Shown: positions 47,894 to 61,430 of the stretch, piece by piece | Numbering within the stretch: position 1 is the first letter of the stretch | Layout of the letters: every line of letters starts with the position of its first letter | Origin: Panopea generosa | Taxonomy: Eukaryota > Mollusca > Bivalvia > Adapedonta > Hiatellidae | NCBI GenBank assembly: GCA_029582155.1 | Contig: CM055899.1 | Span: 54,169,353-54,233,352 of the forward strand | Reading direction: 5' to 3' | Length of the DNA stretch: 64,000 bases | Made by a program: the position numbers and the translations under genes | Notes under the pieces: model-generated | Database searches by the model: none | What the model was told of the DNA's origin: nothing | Seen by the model: the letters and a program-made list of their open reading frames with translations, nothing else

Positions 47894-50800
47894 TAGAAAG
47901 GAAACAAGAAGTTCGACAGGAATATATTGCGCGATTGTACAGCTGAAAAAGTATTTATGCAATCCTGTATCGTTGTAGAACTGGAACAATGCAATAGACG
48001 GAATTTGCGTGCAATCCAAAACAATATTAATAACAACAATACGAAATTTAAATGGAAAAAAGCGGTTACAAAAATGCACATACTTTGTGAATATTTCAAC
48101 ACGTTTAAAGTATAGTTTTAGTCTATATCCATTATCTATGAAACACGTAGAACGAACCGTTGTTATTAGGGCAATTAAATACAGATTTATCGTTTTAAAT
48201 GGCGAACAAAGCTCAGAGCTTTTATGAAATGCAATCGTTTTTTAATCCGTATCCATTAAAGCAAGGATTTTTATTGTGGGTTGATTTTAAGAGGTCATCA
48301 TGACGAGCATACGGTTGAAACCGCGACATATGGTATGATCGGCCAACCCAATATCCGCTGCGCTATCAACACGAATGGTATTCTAGATTATACTTATAAT
48401 GAAGCAATTATCTTGGATCCTTAGAATCATAAAACCCATGCTGAAATTAATATACATTATTTTATTGGTATGGATGTCGTTATCACAGATGCTACACATC
48501 CTTTTACAGCAAGATAAAAATGCAACGAATTGTTGACGAGCTCTATATTAAACATTCAAGGAGAAATTGTGTTGAATGCTGTTTGATTAAGAGCGTTTCT
48601 AAACAAATGTTTACCGTAGTAAAGTTGACATATGATAGTCAAAAACGCATATGAGGCATATGTTAACATAAACGTATATGTATATTTAAAATACGTTAGA
48701 TATAATATGTCACATGTGTTTCGAATAAAAGTAGTTTGACATACTTTGCATTTTACAGGGGAACTTTGGAATCACATACTTTTCTGGAGTGCACTTCATA
48801 ATTCTAGATATTTTGTTCTTAGACAATTTGTGAGAATATACGTTTGATCACGTGGATTTCTTTTAAATCTAACCTCAGTAAAATGTTCTATATTATTACA
48901 ATGTGATATCGTAAATAATTGATTTTATCGATTTCAGCTAGAATTATAAATACCACAAGTAAATGTCGAATGAAATAAATTGCTTATTTTACATTATTAA
49001 TTTGCATAGAAATAATAACGACATATATGTTGTTTGATTTTTTAACGAAGTCTTTTGAAATTTGATATTATCAACTCGCAGTGTTCGATATATGAAAAGT
49101 AGTATTTGTGTAAAACAAAATTAAAAGCATTTCCCATAGTTATATATAACGTTGTACAGATGATTATTGTTTAGGAGTTTGGAGCATGATGTTGCACATG
49201 GACCGAAAAATCTAGAAATGATGGGTGTCATTAAAGCATTTGAAATTGTGAAAATGTAATCTAGTCATCCCCATGTTTTCTCCGGCAGCGGGTTGATTAG
49301 ATTGCTTTTTCAAAATTGCTATTAGTTCAACTCTTATATTTCGGCCCATGCAGGCTAGTGTATGAATACTCACCTTCAAACTGTTATGTCGTCATCGAGC
49401 ATCATTCAATGTCATCTAACCTAGGTGTAACTCATGAAAATGTTAACATCTGTACAAGAAACCATATATATTTTAAGTGTGTTCAACTGTCAACTGTCCA
49501 ATCGATTAACAAAGCTCTAATTTATCAGACGTATAGATCCTGCTATCGTCATTTTCGGGAAATAACTCGTCAGTGAGATATTGAAGTTATATAACTAATG
49601 TATACATTTGATAAGGTTTATTTGGCCAGTGTATTTGGCCAGTTTATGTACTTGTCCGAAATAGGATTGTTTTGTAACTACTTGATTCAATTGGAGACGA
49701 TCTTATGACAATGGAAGTGCTAAAGTCCACACAACAGAAACAATAACAACAGCTGTGTGTATTTTTTTATAACATTCGCACACACGGGTACTGATAGTAT
49801 ACCTTGTATTAATATATTAACCTAGATAAAAAAAAGGAAGAGAAGCTGGGCATATACCCTGAATGTTCTGTCCATATACATTTGTTTGGCCGGCCAGAAA
49901 ATCCGCCTCTATTTTTGTAACTTACTTGTATTTACTTGGTTACTTGGTGAGAACAATAGTACAACCAATTGTGTTCTTAGTTCTGTAATATCTGATAAAC
50001 GGTCACAAGATGTCTAACTGAATATTGTGAGTCTAACAACAACATTTACGTTTGGTTGTTCACTTGTGATGGACTTGATCGAATAATACTCGGCGTCTGC
50101 AAAAGGACATCAATTATCTCAGCTATAAACAAAAGTTGATCACAAACTGCGTGATGCGAAAGCGATATTCGTAATGAAAATATATGTGTTTTTTTAATCT
50201 GGTAGAGGTTTTGTAGAACTTAATATGTGTTTGTGTCTGTAATTTTAGAGACTGTGTTGCTGTTGCTCTCATGTTGGGATGGCCTTTTTTATATAAATAA
50301 TGTTATAAATCTGTAGAAGACAAAACATGTAACCCTGGAGACGGTGGAGCCACTCCTCAAAATATGGAGCGTGCATGGAGTGTCATAACTTATTCATTAA
50401 GAAACTGTAATACATATATAGTTAATTATGTGTCAGAAATGTATATTTTTTAGTTTTGCTTATACGTATATGTTTCGAATTTCAATAACCGGAAGAACAC
50501 GTGACCGTCATTGCGCAATGACCATTCGTCGTAGGACGTGTTCCATGTTTCAGATTCCAAGCAAAATACCATACTCTTTAAGTCGAAGAAACGTACTATA
50601 TGAATCGAGGGAATCGTGTTCTGACTAGGGAACAGGTTGTATAAAGTTAAATACGTACATTAAAGCAGACTAAATCAATTGATATAATAGATCCAAGTTC
50701 AATATTATGAATTATTTCAATCAACATTGTACTAACGCACATTAACATTATTTTGTGATATCAGAATGCTTGAAACAACCCTAAACCAAATATGTCTTTA

Positions 50801-51040
50801 AATATTCATACACTCAGTTGGAAGATATTATTTCACATCTGTTTTTTTTTAAATAAGTTAAATGTGAAAGGATTGGTAATTAGTGTGTTCATATATGTAC
50901 ACATGCAACAAAAACTTTTAACTAGCCTATTGATTTTCAATTTTCAACATTTATATTTCCATTTATTCTTACTATTTATGACAAACTAGAAATAATGCGG
51001 AAAACAATAGTATTATCAAAGTAAATGTCATCATTGTTAT
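47894..51040. other. AT-rich stretch without recognisable genes
   Basis: Overlapping 60-70-residue frames at 47879-48227 occur on both strands without codon or motif support. A GC-richer patch at 48290-48370 has no recognised motif. Confidence 0.5.
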
Positions 51041-51044
51041 AGCG

Positions 51045-51330
51045 ATACCGTAGCGATGATATGGTGATAAGCATCTGCCTTGTTTGCGGAAGGTCGTGGG
51101 CTCGATTACCGGCACTGATAAATGGTACTATATGAGCTTTTGCTTGGTGATCATCATTAAGATGACAGTTCTAGGTCAGGTTGAACAGGTGTTGGTATAA
51201 TGAGACTTGACGGGGTATCATACCATTTGTCTGCGGCACGTTACTCCAGTGTGGCAGCGCGCTTAGTAATTTCTAAAGTAGACACTGTCGCAATATGACT
51301 GAACAATTGTTGAAAGCAACGCTTAACACC
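51045..51330 (+). mobile_element. Bivalve-type tRNA-derived SINE
   Basis: A degraded tRNA-like head has GGTGATAAGCATCTGCCTTG and GGTCGTGGGCTCGATTACCG (B box). The body contains GACAGTTCTAGGTCAGGTTG, GTCTGCGGCACGTTACTCCA and GTGTGGCAGCGCGCTTAGTA. The 3' part has TGTTGAAAGCAACGCTTAAC. The body with TCTGCGG-A-G-TACTCCAGTG-GGCAGC and the GTTGAAA-CGGCGTTAAAC-like end match a SINE type I recall from many bivalve sequences; that link is memory, not a search. Confidence 0.8.
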
Positions 51331-54300
51331 TTATAGCAATTCCAACGACTTCAACAGCAAAGATCTCAACCTGCTGAATAAACGCACAGATTAGTATTAA
51401 CTTACAGTAATTGTCACGTTGACTTCGAGGCAAGGTGATGTCGCAGAAACATTGCAATATCGTGCTCATTTTAAAGTGCATTTGTCTTCCCTTTTTAAAG
51501 CAAAATATAATGCTTTTATTAAGATCTGATAATGAAATACAGTGGGATTCTATAGTTTTTAGACTGGTAACAGTAGAACTGTTAACGTTACTATCTAAAT
51601 ATGTCATTGCATCTTTAATCTAACATATTAAATTTTGGTGACGCGTTTTTATTTTCGAATGTCAATGATGATTGAAAAAAATAGACTTTTCTAAACATAT
51701 AACGTTTGCGTGTTGACAATACATGTTTTTTCAATAGTTAATACAGTCAAGGCTAAAAAAAATACTTAATACAACTATAGCTCTCCTTGCATCACACGTA
51801 GGACTGATTATGACAAAAAAAGAAAGATTACACAAGGGATTTATCCATTATCTAATTTCTAGATGAAAGCTAACAACTGAATAATGAATTAACACATAAT
51901 CATCAAAGGCAAAGTATATTTCGAGTAACTAATATATTTTTGTCTGACATGAGATACGTGTGTCGGATATGGTTTGTTATATGTTATCTAATGGTTGTTT
52001 AATCAATGGATTATTCGCATGGTAGTTTTATGTTTTTGTTAATCTAATGATAAGGTGTGAAATATTGAAACAGCATGAATACTGCATGCCAAATTTGTAT
52101 ATAGTTCAAGAATGAGGAGCAAGATAAGATCCGTTCATAGTGTAAGTGAGAGATGCATCGATGTGTATTTTACCGAAACCGTGATACAGATAGTTTGGTT
52201 CTATTTATCTCATTCATGTACTCACCTGATTTTTTTTCTTGCTTGATAGGTATGTTTATATACACATGTTTATAAAGAATCGCGTTGATTGACCGTTGTG
52301 TGGTCGCTCCAAATTAATTTTCGTTCATGATAATCAGTAATTGTTATTCATTATCCAATTTCTATTACCGCTTTTTCCATACCTTAGTTACAATAAAGTG
52401 CCGTGTGGAGGACGTGGCAAGCCGCTAAAATAAAATGGCGTACAAATATAAGGAACATAAACGACTCAAAACACGTTCGCGGTTTTACATAGGCGAGTTA
52501 TATAGGCGCTGTCGTTTAATGACCGCTTTCATCTCACCGCTGAAGTGTATGAACCAAGCTCGGTTCAGAAAGTATTTGTGAAGAATTTTATTAGTTATTT
52601 GCATAAAGAACGTGATTCAATTCATATTAAACCCGATGTAAACCACCGTCATTTCCTCCGTCAGTTCAACTTGACTAGTTATACATAGCGTGTTATGCGC
52701 AATAACCCACAGTCAGAAAATCATAACTTTGAGATTATCAGTTTATCAATCAAACACAATGACAACTATTATATTAACTATTTTATGAAAATTGTACAGA
52801 AGTACGTCGTTACATATAATACAATATAGAATCAATATAAGCAATCGATATAAATTCACTTAATTGAATTCACTATTGCATAAAGTCCAAACAATGAATG
52901 AATGTTTATTTCTGAATGTGTATATTCTTAGTCTGTATATTGTTTTATGTGTTATGGGCTGGAGGCGTTAATCACGAATAAACGAACTGAATTAAATTGA
53001 AATGAGAGTGAACGCTTTGATTCAAAAGTTACATTGTTTTTCTGTTGTGTTTAAATTTAATGTTTCATTTATATATCATGAACCATGTTATTGTTTAATG
53101 ATGTAACACTAATCATGACTAGGTGTTATCAATTTTCTAAACATAAACTGTATTTAATGTTTTAAGTTCGTAATTATCTCCTATCTATAGAAATGGTCTA
53201 AATATAGTAAAACAATCCATGTTTTTAATATACTGAGCACATGCATATGGTAGTGAAACTTACATTAGAATCTGATTATTGTACTAGGTCAGAATGTTTT
53301 ACGACATTATTGTTTTGGCGAGTTTGTGTTTGCAGCCAGATGTGCTGTTGACAGAGAAACACGTTTGGGTAATCAATAGTTATAATATTGAACACATTCT
53401 CAGCACATGGGTACACGTTTATTCTTTTAAAGCATGAATGTCATAAATCAAAACAGATTCTTAGCTGGAAAGTAAATTTTTTTTTCAAAATGTGCATTTG
53501 TTTCAGATATTATGCGACTTCGAAATGTTTTATTATTTAACTGTAAGTTAAGTTATTTACCGACATGTATGATCTGATATACATTCAAAAAGGATTCTTG
53601 TGGTAGTTTGTTTGACAACCGAGCTCTGCATTCATGAAACTTGAAAGATATGTCTAAAAAATACAATTATCTCTTACATGTATATGTTATTTGCCAATAA
53701 ATGTTTACCCTTAAGCCTGTGAATAAACAAAATAAAATCCTAATTCGAAATTATTCCAAAGTGACAAAATCGAAATACACGGTATAAGTTTGATATGATA
53801 TATAATTGTGAAATACAAGTATATGAATTTTTTCTCAGTTTATGTTTCCGTTTGATCGAATTCTTAAATAAAATTTACATATGAGTATTTTACGTTACAT
53901 GAACGAGTGGTTGTAACGTGATAGTGATGAGAAACGTCATAAATTAATTAGTACACAAATGAGAATGACGAAACAATAACAATTTTTGCAGCTGCGTACG
54001 AATTATGCAAATTAGTGATATAACAATGAATATTTTGAACAAAATATGCATACCTAAATTTTTCGTGAATACAAAATGTCAACAACAATTTGTTTTATTT
54101 TATAAAATGTTGGTTGTTTTAACATAGCGCAACATTAAGGCTATTTCATGGCAATAATAGTTCGATCACAATTAAAGATTAAAAATAAGATTTTACATTT
54201 CTTGTATGCGTATTGTAAGCAAACTATTGTTATATTCAATATTTGTTCTGCATGCGTTAATGTTATTATTGAAAGTTTTGATAATTGTTTTCTTATGACC

Positions 54301-55870
54301 AGAATCATAATCCAATATGTGCCCTTTTATTTCGATATGTGACAAACTGACCTTTTAAGCATTTAGCCCAATACAAATAAGTAAGAAATATTCATTAAAT
54401 CAGAGAGCTATACATGTAAGCTATATCTCAATGTCAAACAAATACCACTTAGAAGACATCTACTTTTCTTTAAGTATATTCGTTGGGAAGAATGAAAACT
54501 GCATGCAAACAATTTGTCAAATTGCTTGTCATTCATCGGACATTCGGACAAGATATCTGTAATAGAGTAACCTTCAAAGTTAGTACTTGTCAAAGCGACA
54601 GGTGAATGGTGTTTACACAATTAGGAATCGTCAGTCATATTCGAACTCGTTTTGAACAAGAACACAACTGTTTTATACATTTATACAGTGTGTCAGAGAG
54701 TTTTTACTTGCGCATGCGTATAATTGATAAATAAAAACAAAATGAAGTATTTTTCATAAAAATAAAATTTGCATTCCCATCAATTTACTTTCGCCAAGTC
54801 TGTTGTATTATATCATAAAATGCGGTATTAAGAAACAAGCCGCCACATAAATATCATATAATTCACGAATCTGTCTATGATAATGGATTTTCTCACAACG
54901 GAGTTATTGATATGGTATATGCTTTGTGAATCAACTTATGGAGTAAGACACGATGATGTTGATATAAAAATATAACCAACTGGACCACCTGCGAAATAAT
55001 ATGGTCAAACATTATGAAATTGTAAGCCATTAAACGTGATTTAACCACTATCTATTATGTCAACAAATGAATATACAATTATAATTATATTCCTTTATAG
55101 TGATTAAAACATTAATCAATATGCCAACTAAATAATATATTTTATTTTACAATCATTATGCCGTATAAGTATATGCCGTATTGGTCATGAATTAAGAAAC
55201 TATATGTTAATGAATTTGTGATTCTCCTTATCAAACACTGTTTTCTCTGTCAACTAATGAATTTTATATTGATTTTACAATGTAGTATACACATATGATA
55301 ACTTTATATAAATAACAACTGATGCATCTGTCCTAAGTCTTATGCAAATAGTATAAACAAATGGATTTTTGGTGAGAAAAATCTCTAATTTGTGCTTTTA
55401 ATCCGGAATTATTGACAAACAAATGACGTCCAATACAGGTATTTCCTAAGTAATGTCCACGTTTTCAGACGTCGCTCTTACTTTATAGAAAGACATTTTG
55501 GACAAAATTAAAGTAATATCATTATTAATAATTACAATGTATACGCAATTAAAAAATATATGCCTTAGTACACAAATAAAGAAGTAGAAGGTTTAATAAG
55601 TTAAACAAGCGAATTTTATTCGCACTGTTTCATTAAATCAATATTTATTTCAAAGGGAGAGTACAACCTTTGCTGACACATGTCAATTCATTTATAAACT
55701 GTTACGATATAATGTATTATACACAGGAACGCCAATGAATCACAGTGACAGTATAATCAGTGATTGACCAGTTTGTGAACGAGGTTTATATTAATATATT
55801 GCATATTGATATGTACAGTTCGCTTTGTAAAAGGAAATATGTATGCGTCAATTGTAGCTCACCTGAGCCG
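51331..55870. other. Long AT-rich stretch without recognisable genes or repeats
   Basis: About 4.5 kb. Overlapping frames on both strands (51323-51623) are not conserved-looking. GC-richer DNA at 52390-52560 gives no coding or RNA signature. Confidence 0.5.
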
Positions 55871-55884
55871 AAGTATAATATTGA

Positions 55885-56147
55885 TTGATTAATTGAATAT
55901 TTAGCGTCATTTTATGCCATCGAAGACGATCAGTTAACCAACTCATTGTTTCCTGGGACACTGAAAGGTTAACCAGTAGTCGAACGCATCCATCTCCGCA
56001 AGTAACTGATGACTTCCTCTTTAATCAGCAGTGAGGCACGAATACATGTATATTCCAATCATCACGGAAAATGTTGCAGGACGGGGATTCGAAGTCACGA
56101 CCCCTCGATTGATTGCCAGACACGTAACCGACTGAACTAATCGGGCC
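55885..56147 (-). mobile_element. Second complete SINE of the 13.9-kb family with target duplication
   Basis: Same orientation and structure as 13864-14150: a minus-strand tRNA-like head (GGCCCGATTAGTTCAGTCGG, GTCGTGACTTCGAATCCCCG), a body with GACTACTGGTTAACC, and a tail ATTCAATTAATCAATC. It is flanked by 13-bp direct repeats AGTATAATATTGA (55872-55884) and AGTATCATATTGA (56148-56160) with one mismatch. A slightly more diverged duplication than at 13.9 kb suggests an older insertion. Confidence 0.93.
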
Positions 56148-56160
56148 AGTATCATATTGA

Positions 56161-57400
56161 ATATTTGGTTCAAGGGTTCAGTTTGTATCGGGAAACCTTG
56201 TAAAATCATTTTCTTAAGATAACATAATTAGTAGGACTTAAATATTTTATTAATAACATTATCATTTATCCTCTTCCAAGTTTAAATACAAGCGTCATCA
56301 AAGTTTAATCCATCAACATGTGACATAAGAAGTGAAAAGTTAGAATAAGGTGAACAATTTCGGTCTCGTACTAAGAGCCAATTACTAAATTAAGTGATGA
56401 ATCAATGCCAAATATAATTTCCCTATGGACATACAACTAATTGCGTCATTGTTTCAAATAGGCTAAGTGAAGTCTCAAATTATCAACAGGAATAACATAA
56501 CCTTATTAGGTACTTCATCAAAGTCCTAGCTGCAAACAAAGAACGTTTCGCTTGTGGCACTATCAAATAAAACGTAAGTAATTACAGGTTATGTAGTGTA
56601 ATGCTGTAACAAGTTTAATATGAAATATTCATTTAATCAATCTGTAATACATGTAATGCAAGCAGGGTTATTAAGTAATTTAATCCGATAGGCATATTTC
56701 AACTGATGGACAATACGGAAGGAATGGATGCGATCAATTTCTAAAAACTTTCTTAATTATTTCACAAATTTGTGCATTTGATAATGCAAATATAAAATCT
56801 ACACTACGAATAAAGCCTTTAACAACACGAATGAAAATCGGAAAACATGACTTAAGGGACAGCCAACACTAATATTATATTTTACAACAGAAAAATAACG
56901 GGACAGACAACACGAAGATACCCATCTAGCAATGAGAATGCTAAGCAGATGTAACACATATTGGCCTGATCTGATTAAATGTTAAATTGCATATTTAATT
57001 GTCAAAATCATGCAATTTTAAGATGTACACTCGGGTTTCGTTATAACGCAGTAGCCGGGATCAACAGAATTAAACCGCTATATATGTGGAACCGCCTTAT
57101 AGATATCCTAAGGTGCACTGCGCTATATCATTGGACAATACTGTTTCCGGTCAAAGTACTATAAACAAACACGCGCTACTGTGTGATAAATATGACAGAT
57201 CAATGTTTGTCGGTGTAAATCCATTAAATGCGGTGTCGTTTATAACAATAAGAAATAATTATCATTTCAGGCTGAATGATCAAAGTGTAATTGATGCACA
57301 AATACCTGGCCTCAAATTGCAATTATATTAATACACTTACATGTATTACATTTCCACCAACCCCCTTTTAATGTTTAGACTTGCTTATGTCTTAAAGCCT
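56161..57400. other. AT-rich gap without recognisable features
   Basis: Two overlapping frames at 56979-57331 have no motif or splice context. Not called. Confidence 0.5.
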
Positions 57401-57406
57401 TGCCTA

Positions 57407-57690
57407 AAAGGTACTAAGGTAAAAGGTACTAAAGTAAAATGTACTAGTCTTAGTGTAAAATGTACTAAAGTAAAAGGTACTAAAGTTAAATATACTAAGT
57501 TAAAGGGCATTTAAGGAAAAGGTAATACGGTCAAATACACTAAATTATACTAAAGTGAAAGGTACTGAAGTAAAAGCTACTAAAGTAAAAGTTAATAAAG
57601 TGAAAGTTACCAAAGTAAAAGGTTATAAAGTAAAAGCGAAAAGCACTAAAGTAAAAGGTACTGAAGTGAAATGTGATAAAATTTAAAGGC
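57407..57690 (+). repeat. Degenerate ~15-bp tandem repeat
   Basis: Unit near GGTACTAAAGTAAAA, repeated with many substitutions and indels (for example AAAGGTACTAAAGT, AAAATGTACTAAAGT, AAAGCTACTAAAGT). Confidence 0.88.
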
Positions 57691-59460
57691 ATAACCTATT
57701 GAACATGCTAATGGAATTAGTCATGGTTATATTTATATCAAATGTGTTTCCAGGTTTTTGCCGACTAAATAAATCACAGTTTGTCGGATTAATATTGTTA
57801 TACATTCAATTTTTTATACTGACTAATTTCAGACTTGACCCCTAAAAACACTTAGTAATGGTTTTATCCAGGAAATGAAATCGCAAAAATACTATAATAG
57901 TATAAGCTGCGAGTTTACTTTGTCCTCAAACAAAAATAAGTATTTATATTGCAATATCCATATCGAAGTAAAAATACAAAACTTGATAACTGCAGGAATA
58001 TTAGACATTAAGTATACAGTTCAAATATAATTCACATGGACAAATAAGAAAAAAAATCGATGCTTACGATTATTTTTATTATCAGTACTCACATGTAATG
58101 GCACAGGATGGGTTAAATAAGTAAGATGAAATGATAGTATTACACTAATAATCTAAAAAATCACTTTGTCTCTCAGACGCAAATTGTTATAACCAGAAGA
58201 AGAAAACTACATTATCACTAAGCTGATTATAGATAAAATCTACGATTTCCAAGAAACCCTACAGATACATTTTGTATACGTACAGTTTAAAAGACTTATG
58301 ATGATATACACACGTTACCATTTGACGTTGTTCCACTATGTATCATATTTTTTATAAAATTATGTAGAAAAAATAAAATAAATAAATACTTTCGAAATTG
58401 ATGTAATACATAGCAAACATCAAAATATATATTCCACAATATATATGATTGTTATAATCAATAAGTTATTTAATTGTTTTGTTTACGAGAACGGTTTTGA
58501 TTACGTCAGGCAAATTTCAAAATGCTTAGATTTCATTGGTTTGAGGAGCGGGTGAAAAATTCCGCACCGAAAACTCCATGCAAGATGTTTTTTTTTCTCG
58601 TATAAATATACAACCCTAACTCTTTGACTTATTTCAGTTTGTTTTATATAATAGCGCAAGTATAACATAGCATTTATGAATCATGAATACGTCATAGCAC
58701 GCACGAGGAGGGTAAAAGGTGTACGATGAAAATTAATTTTTTTGTCCGGTACACGAGAAGAAAATATTAAAATTGATATCCTCAAACGATATTTAAGAAT
58801 AACCGTAACACACAGTCATAAGTCGCTCATATCGTTCATCTGAGTAGTGCACCTTTAAAACCTGTATTTCATTAAAACTAATGTTTTGGATCAGAAGAAT
58901 CATGCATATTCATAAAATCAAAATGTCTGCTCATTAGAAATTTAAATATAACCAAACGTGTTATGATACTTATAAAGTAGTTTTTATGTTGTAAATAAAG
59001 AAGTAAAAAGGCTCAGTCTAATTAAACAGCATTCTTACAGGTACAGTCCTCTTTGCATATTATGATTCATTTGAATAAGAACTATTAGTTTATCAAACGC
59101 GAGAAATTATTCAATTCCACCATGATATATTACTTCTTTGAATACTATTACGAAACAAAAAAACGATATTCTGAAACACAACATTTAAACTCAAGCTCAT
59201 TAAATATAATTTAAACCCCACCAAAATGGGATGTTTTTATTTAACAGGATTTCGAAAGTAGTATCTATTATTCATGCCCTATCATAAAATGGTTGCAGGA
59301 ACCTATATGATTTTTTTGTCAACACATTACATTTAAATTCATCATATGAAATATGTGGGCATGAAATGAGGACGCCGAACACAATTCATGCATTGTACTT
59401 TTTTTTTAAGTGATAGACTTCGTCTTTTTCGTACTGCACGTCACCTTTATCCTACAAGTA
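57691..59460. other. AT-rich stretch without recognisable genes
   Basis: No repeat, exon-like or RNA signal noticed. Confidence 0.5.
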
Positions 59461-59464
59461 TCAA

Positions 59465-60378
59465 CATCATATTGTTACATGGATAATATCTCAGGATATT
59501 GTTACATGAATAATATGTTAACATATTGTTACATGGCTAAAATCTCAGCATATTGTTACATGGATGATATCATAACATATTGTTACATGGATAATATCTC
59601 AGCATATTGTTACATGAATAATATCTTTACATATTGTTACATGGATAATATATTAACGTATTGTTACATATTTAATATCACATTATATTGTTACATGGAT
59701 AATATCTTCACATATTGTTACATGGATAATATCTCAGCGTATTGTTCAAGGATAATATCTTAACATATTGTTACATGGATAATATCTCAGCATATTGTTA
59801 CATGGATAATATCTCAGCATATTGTTACATGGATAACATCTCAGCATATTGTTACATTGATAATATCTCATCATATTGTTACATGGATAATATCTCAGCA
59901 TATTGTTACATGGATAATATCTTAACCAATTGTTACATGGATACAATCTCAGCATATTGTTACATGGGTAATATCTTTACATATCGTTACATGGATAATA
60001 TCTCAGCATATTGTTACATGGATAATATCTTTAACATATTGTTGCATGGATAATACCTTAACATATTGATACATGGATAATATCTTAACGTATTGTTACA
60101 TGGATAATAGCTCAGCATATTGTTACATGGATAATATCTTAACATATTGTTACTTGGAAAATATCTCAGCATATTGTTACATGGATTATATCTTAACATA
60201 TTATTACATGGATAATATCTCATAATATTGTTACAAGGATAATATCTCAGCATATTGTTATATGGATAATATTTCAACATATTGTTACATGGATAATATC
60301 TCAGCATATAGTTATATGGATAATATCTCAACATATTGTAACATGGACAATATCTCAACATATTGTTGCATGGAAAAT
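59465..60378 (+). repeat. 27-bp minisatellite (about 33 units)
   Basis: Unit CATATTGTTACATGGATAAT plus ATCTCAG or ATCTTAA, with point changes in many copies (TGAATAAT, TGCATGG, TTACTTGG). Because 27 is a multiple of three and the unit lacks a stop in some frames, the array yields a plus-strand CYMDNISAY repeat frame and minus-strand NNMLRYYPC repeat frames. Copies alternate between CTCAG and CTTAA variants, hinting at a partial two-unit higher-order structure. Confidence 0.95.
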
Positions 60379-61290
60379 ATATATTATGATGAAAATATGT
60401 TTCATATTTAACATTGTCCAAATTTATATTAAAGCCACTACACGTTTTGATAACCAATATTATTAAATTTAAGTAGTTATCTCAGTGTTGGGTCACTTAT
60501 TTAAAGTCAGCATTGGATGCGTACATTTTAACAATGTCCCCCATTTCATTATCTTCTTTCTTCCTATATGGATATGATTTTTTTTCATCTTGCTTGTTTT
60601 ATTGTGACACAACCCTTTTCCTATTTCGTTTATACAACAAAGCAGTAATATAAGTTTAAAGTAATTGTATTTGAGTAAAGTATTTCAGAACAACAAGTAC
60701 TTCTATAAAATCAGGACAAATGTCGAGAACATGCCGATTATATTTGCGTACAATATGTTTTTCAAATCCAAATAAGCAGTTTGGTTTTCTTTACTCCTCT
60801 CCCAATAGAAAACGAATCTTTAAAAGGATATTAGATTACCTTTGAAGTAAAGTCCCATGGGTACTTGTTTCATGTTATATTTGTGTTTTGCTTCATTACA
60901 TCTATCGTTTTAAATCACTGTGAATATAATTAATGAAAATGAAACTTATTTTTTTTACAGTGACTAAATGCTTTTTGAAGTTCATATACTGTTTTAAGAT
61001 GTGTTAAGATGTTTTGATGCTGATTATGATTATAGGCTAGATCATAACAAAATGAATGAATGCGACACGTCGCCGATTGCTTTGTTGTTTTCAAATAGTA
61101 TTGTAAATAATCTGGTGATGAATTATGAAATGAAACATCTCTATTAACACGTGAGAAGAGTTGCACGTGTCATTTACAGCACGAAATAATATCAAGGAAT
61201 GGTTTGCATTATTATGAAGATGTTTGTTCTGCATATAAATATCCATGAAATGAATTTGTATTTCACCTGATATTTTAATCATAATTGTAT
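60379..61290. other. AT-rich gap without recognisable features
   Basis: Two overlapping minus-strand frames (60930-61282) show no family motif. Confidence 0.5.
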
Positions 61291-61430
61291 TTCAGAGACA
61301 ATTTAAGTCCAAGAGGGCAAAGTTGAAGTCGAAGTCAGTGGATGAAGTCATCCTGCATATGTGTGAGCTGGTGTCTGACCCAATCATTGCAGGCTATGGT
61401 GAAGGAGGGGGGCACCAACAATAAGGTTAC
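61291..61430 (+). pseudogene. Possible decayed exon of unknown gene
   Basis: After a TTGTATTTCAG acceptor-like sequence (ending at 61294) the frame reads RQFKSKRAKLKSKSVDEVIL and HMCELVSDPIIAGYGEGG, then stops at about 61422. The composition is GC-richer and less repetitive than its surroundings up to about 61800. I do not recognise the family. The stretch 61552-61767 is open for 71 codons but contains a 13-T run. This may be an eroded mobile-element or host exon, or chance. Confidence 0.25.

Noticed and set aside
48280-48480. GC-richer patch thought at first to be an exon
   Set aside because: No frame remains open with recognisable motifs and no splice-like borders.
59410-60457. Repeat-protein-like frames (CYMDNISAY, NNMLRYYPC)
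   Set aside because: Caused by a 27-bp minisatellite whose unit is a multiple of three. Present on both strands and broken by ordinary unit variants.
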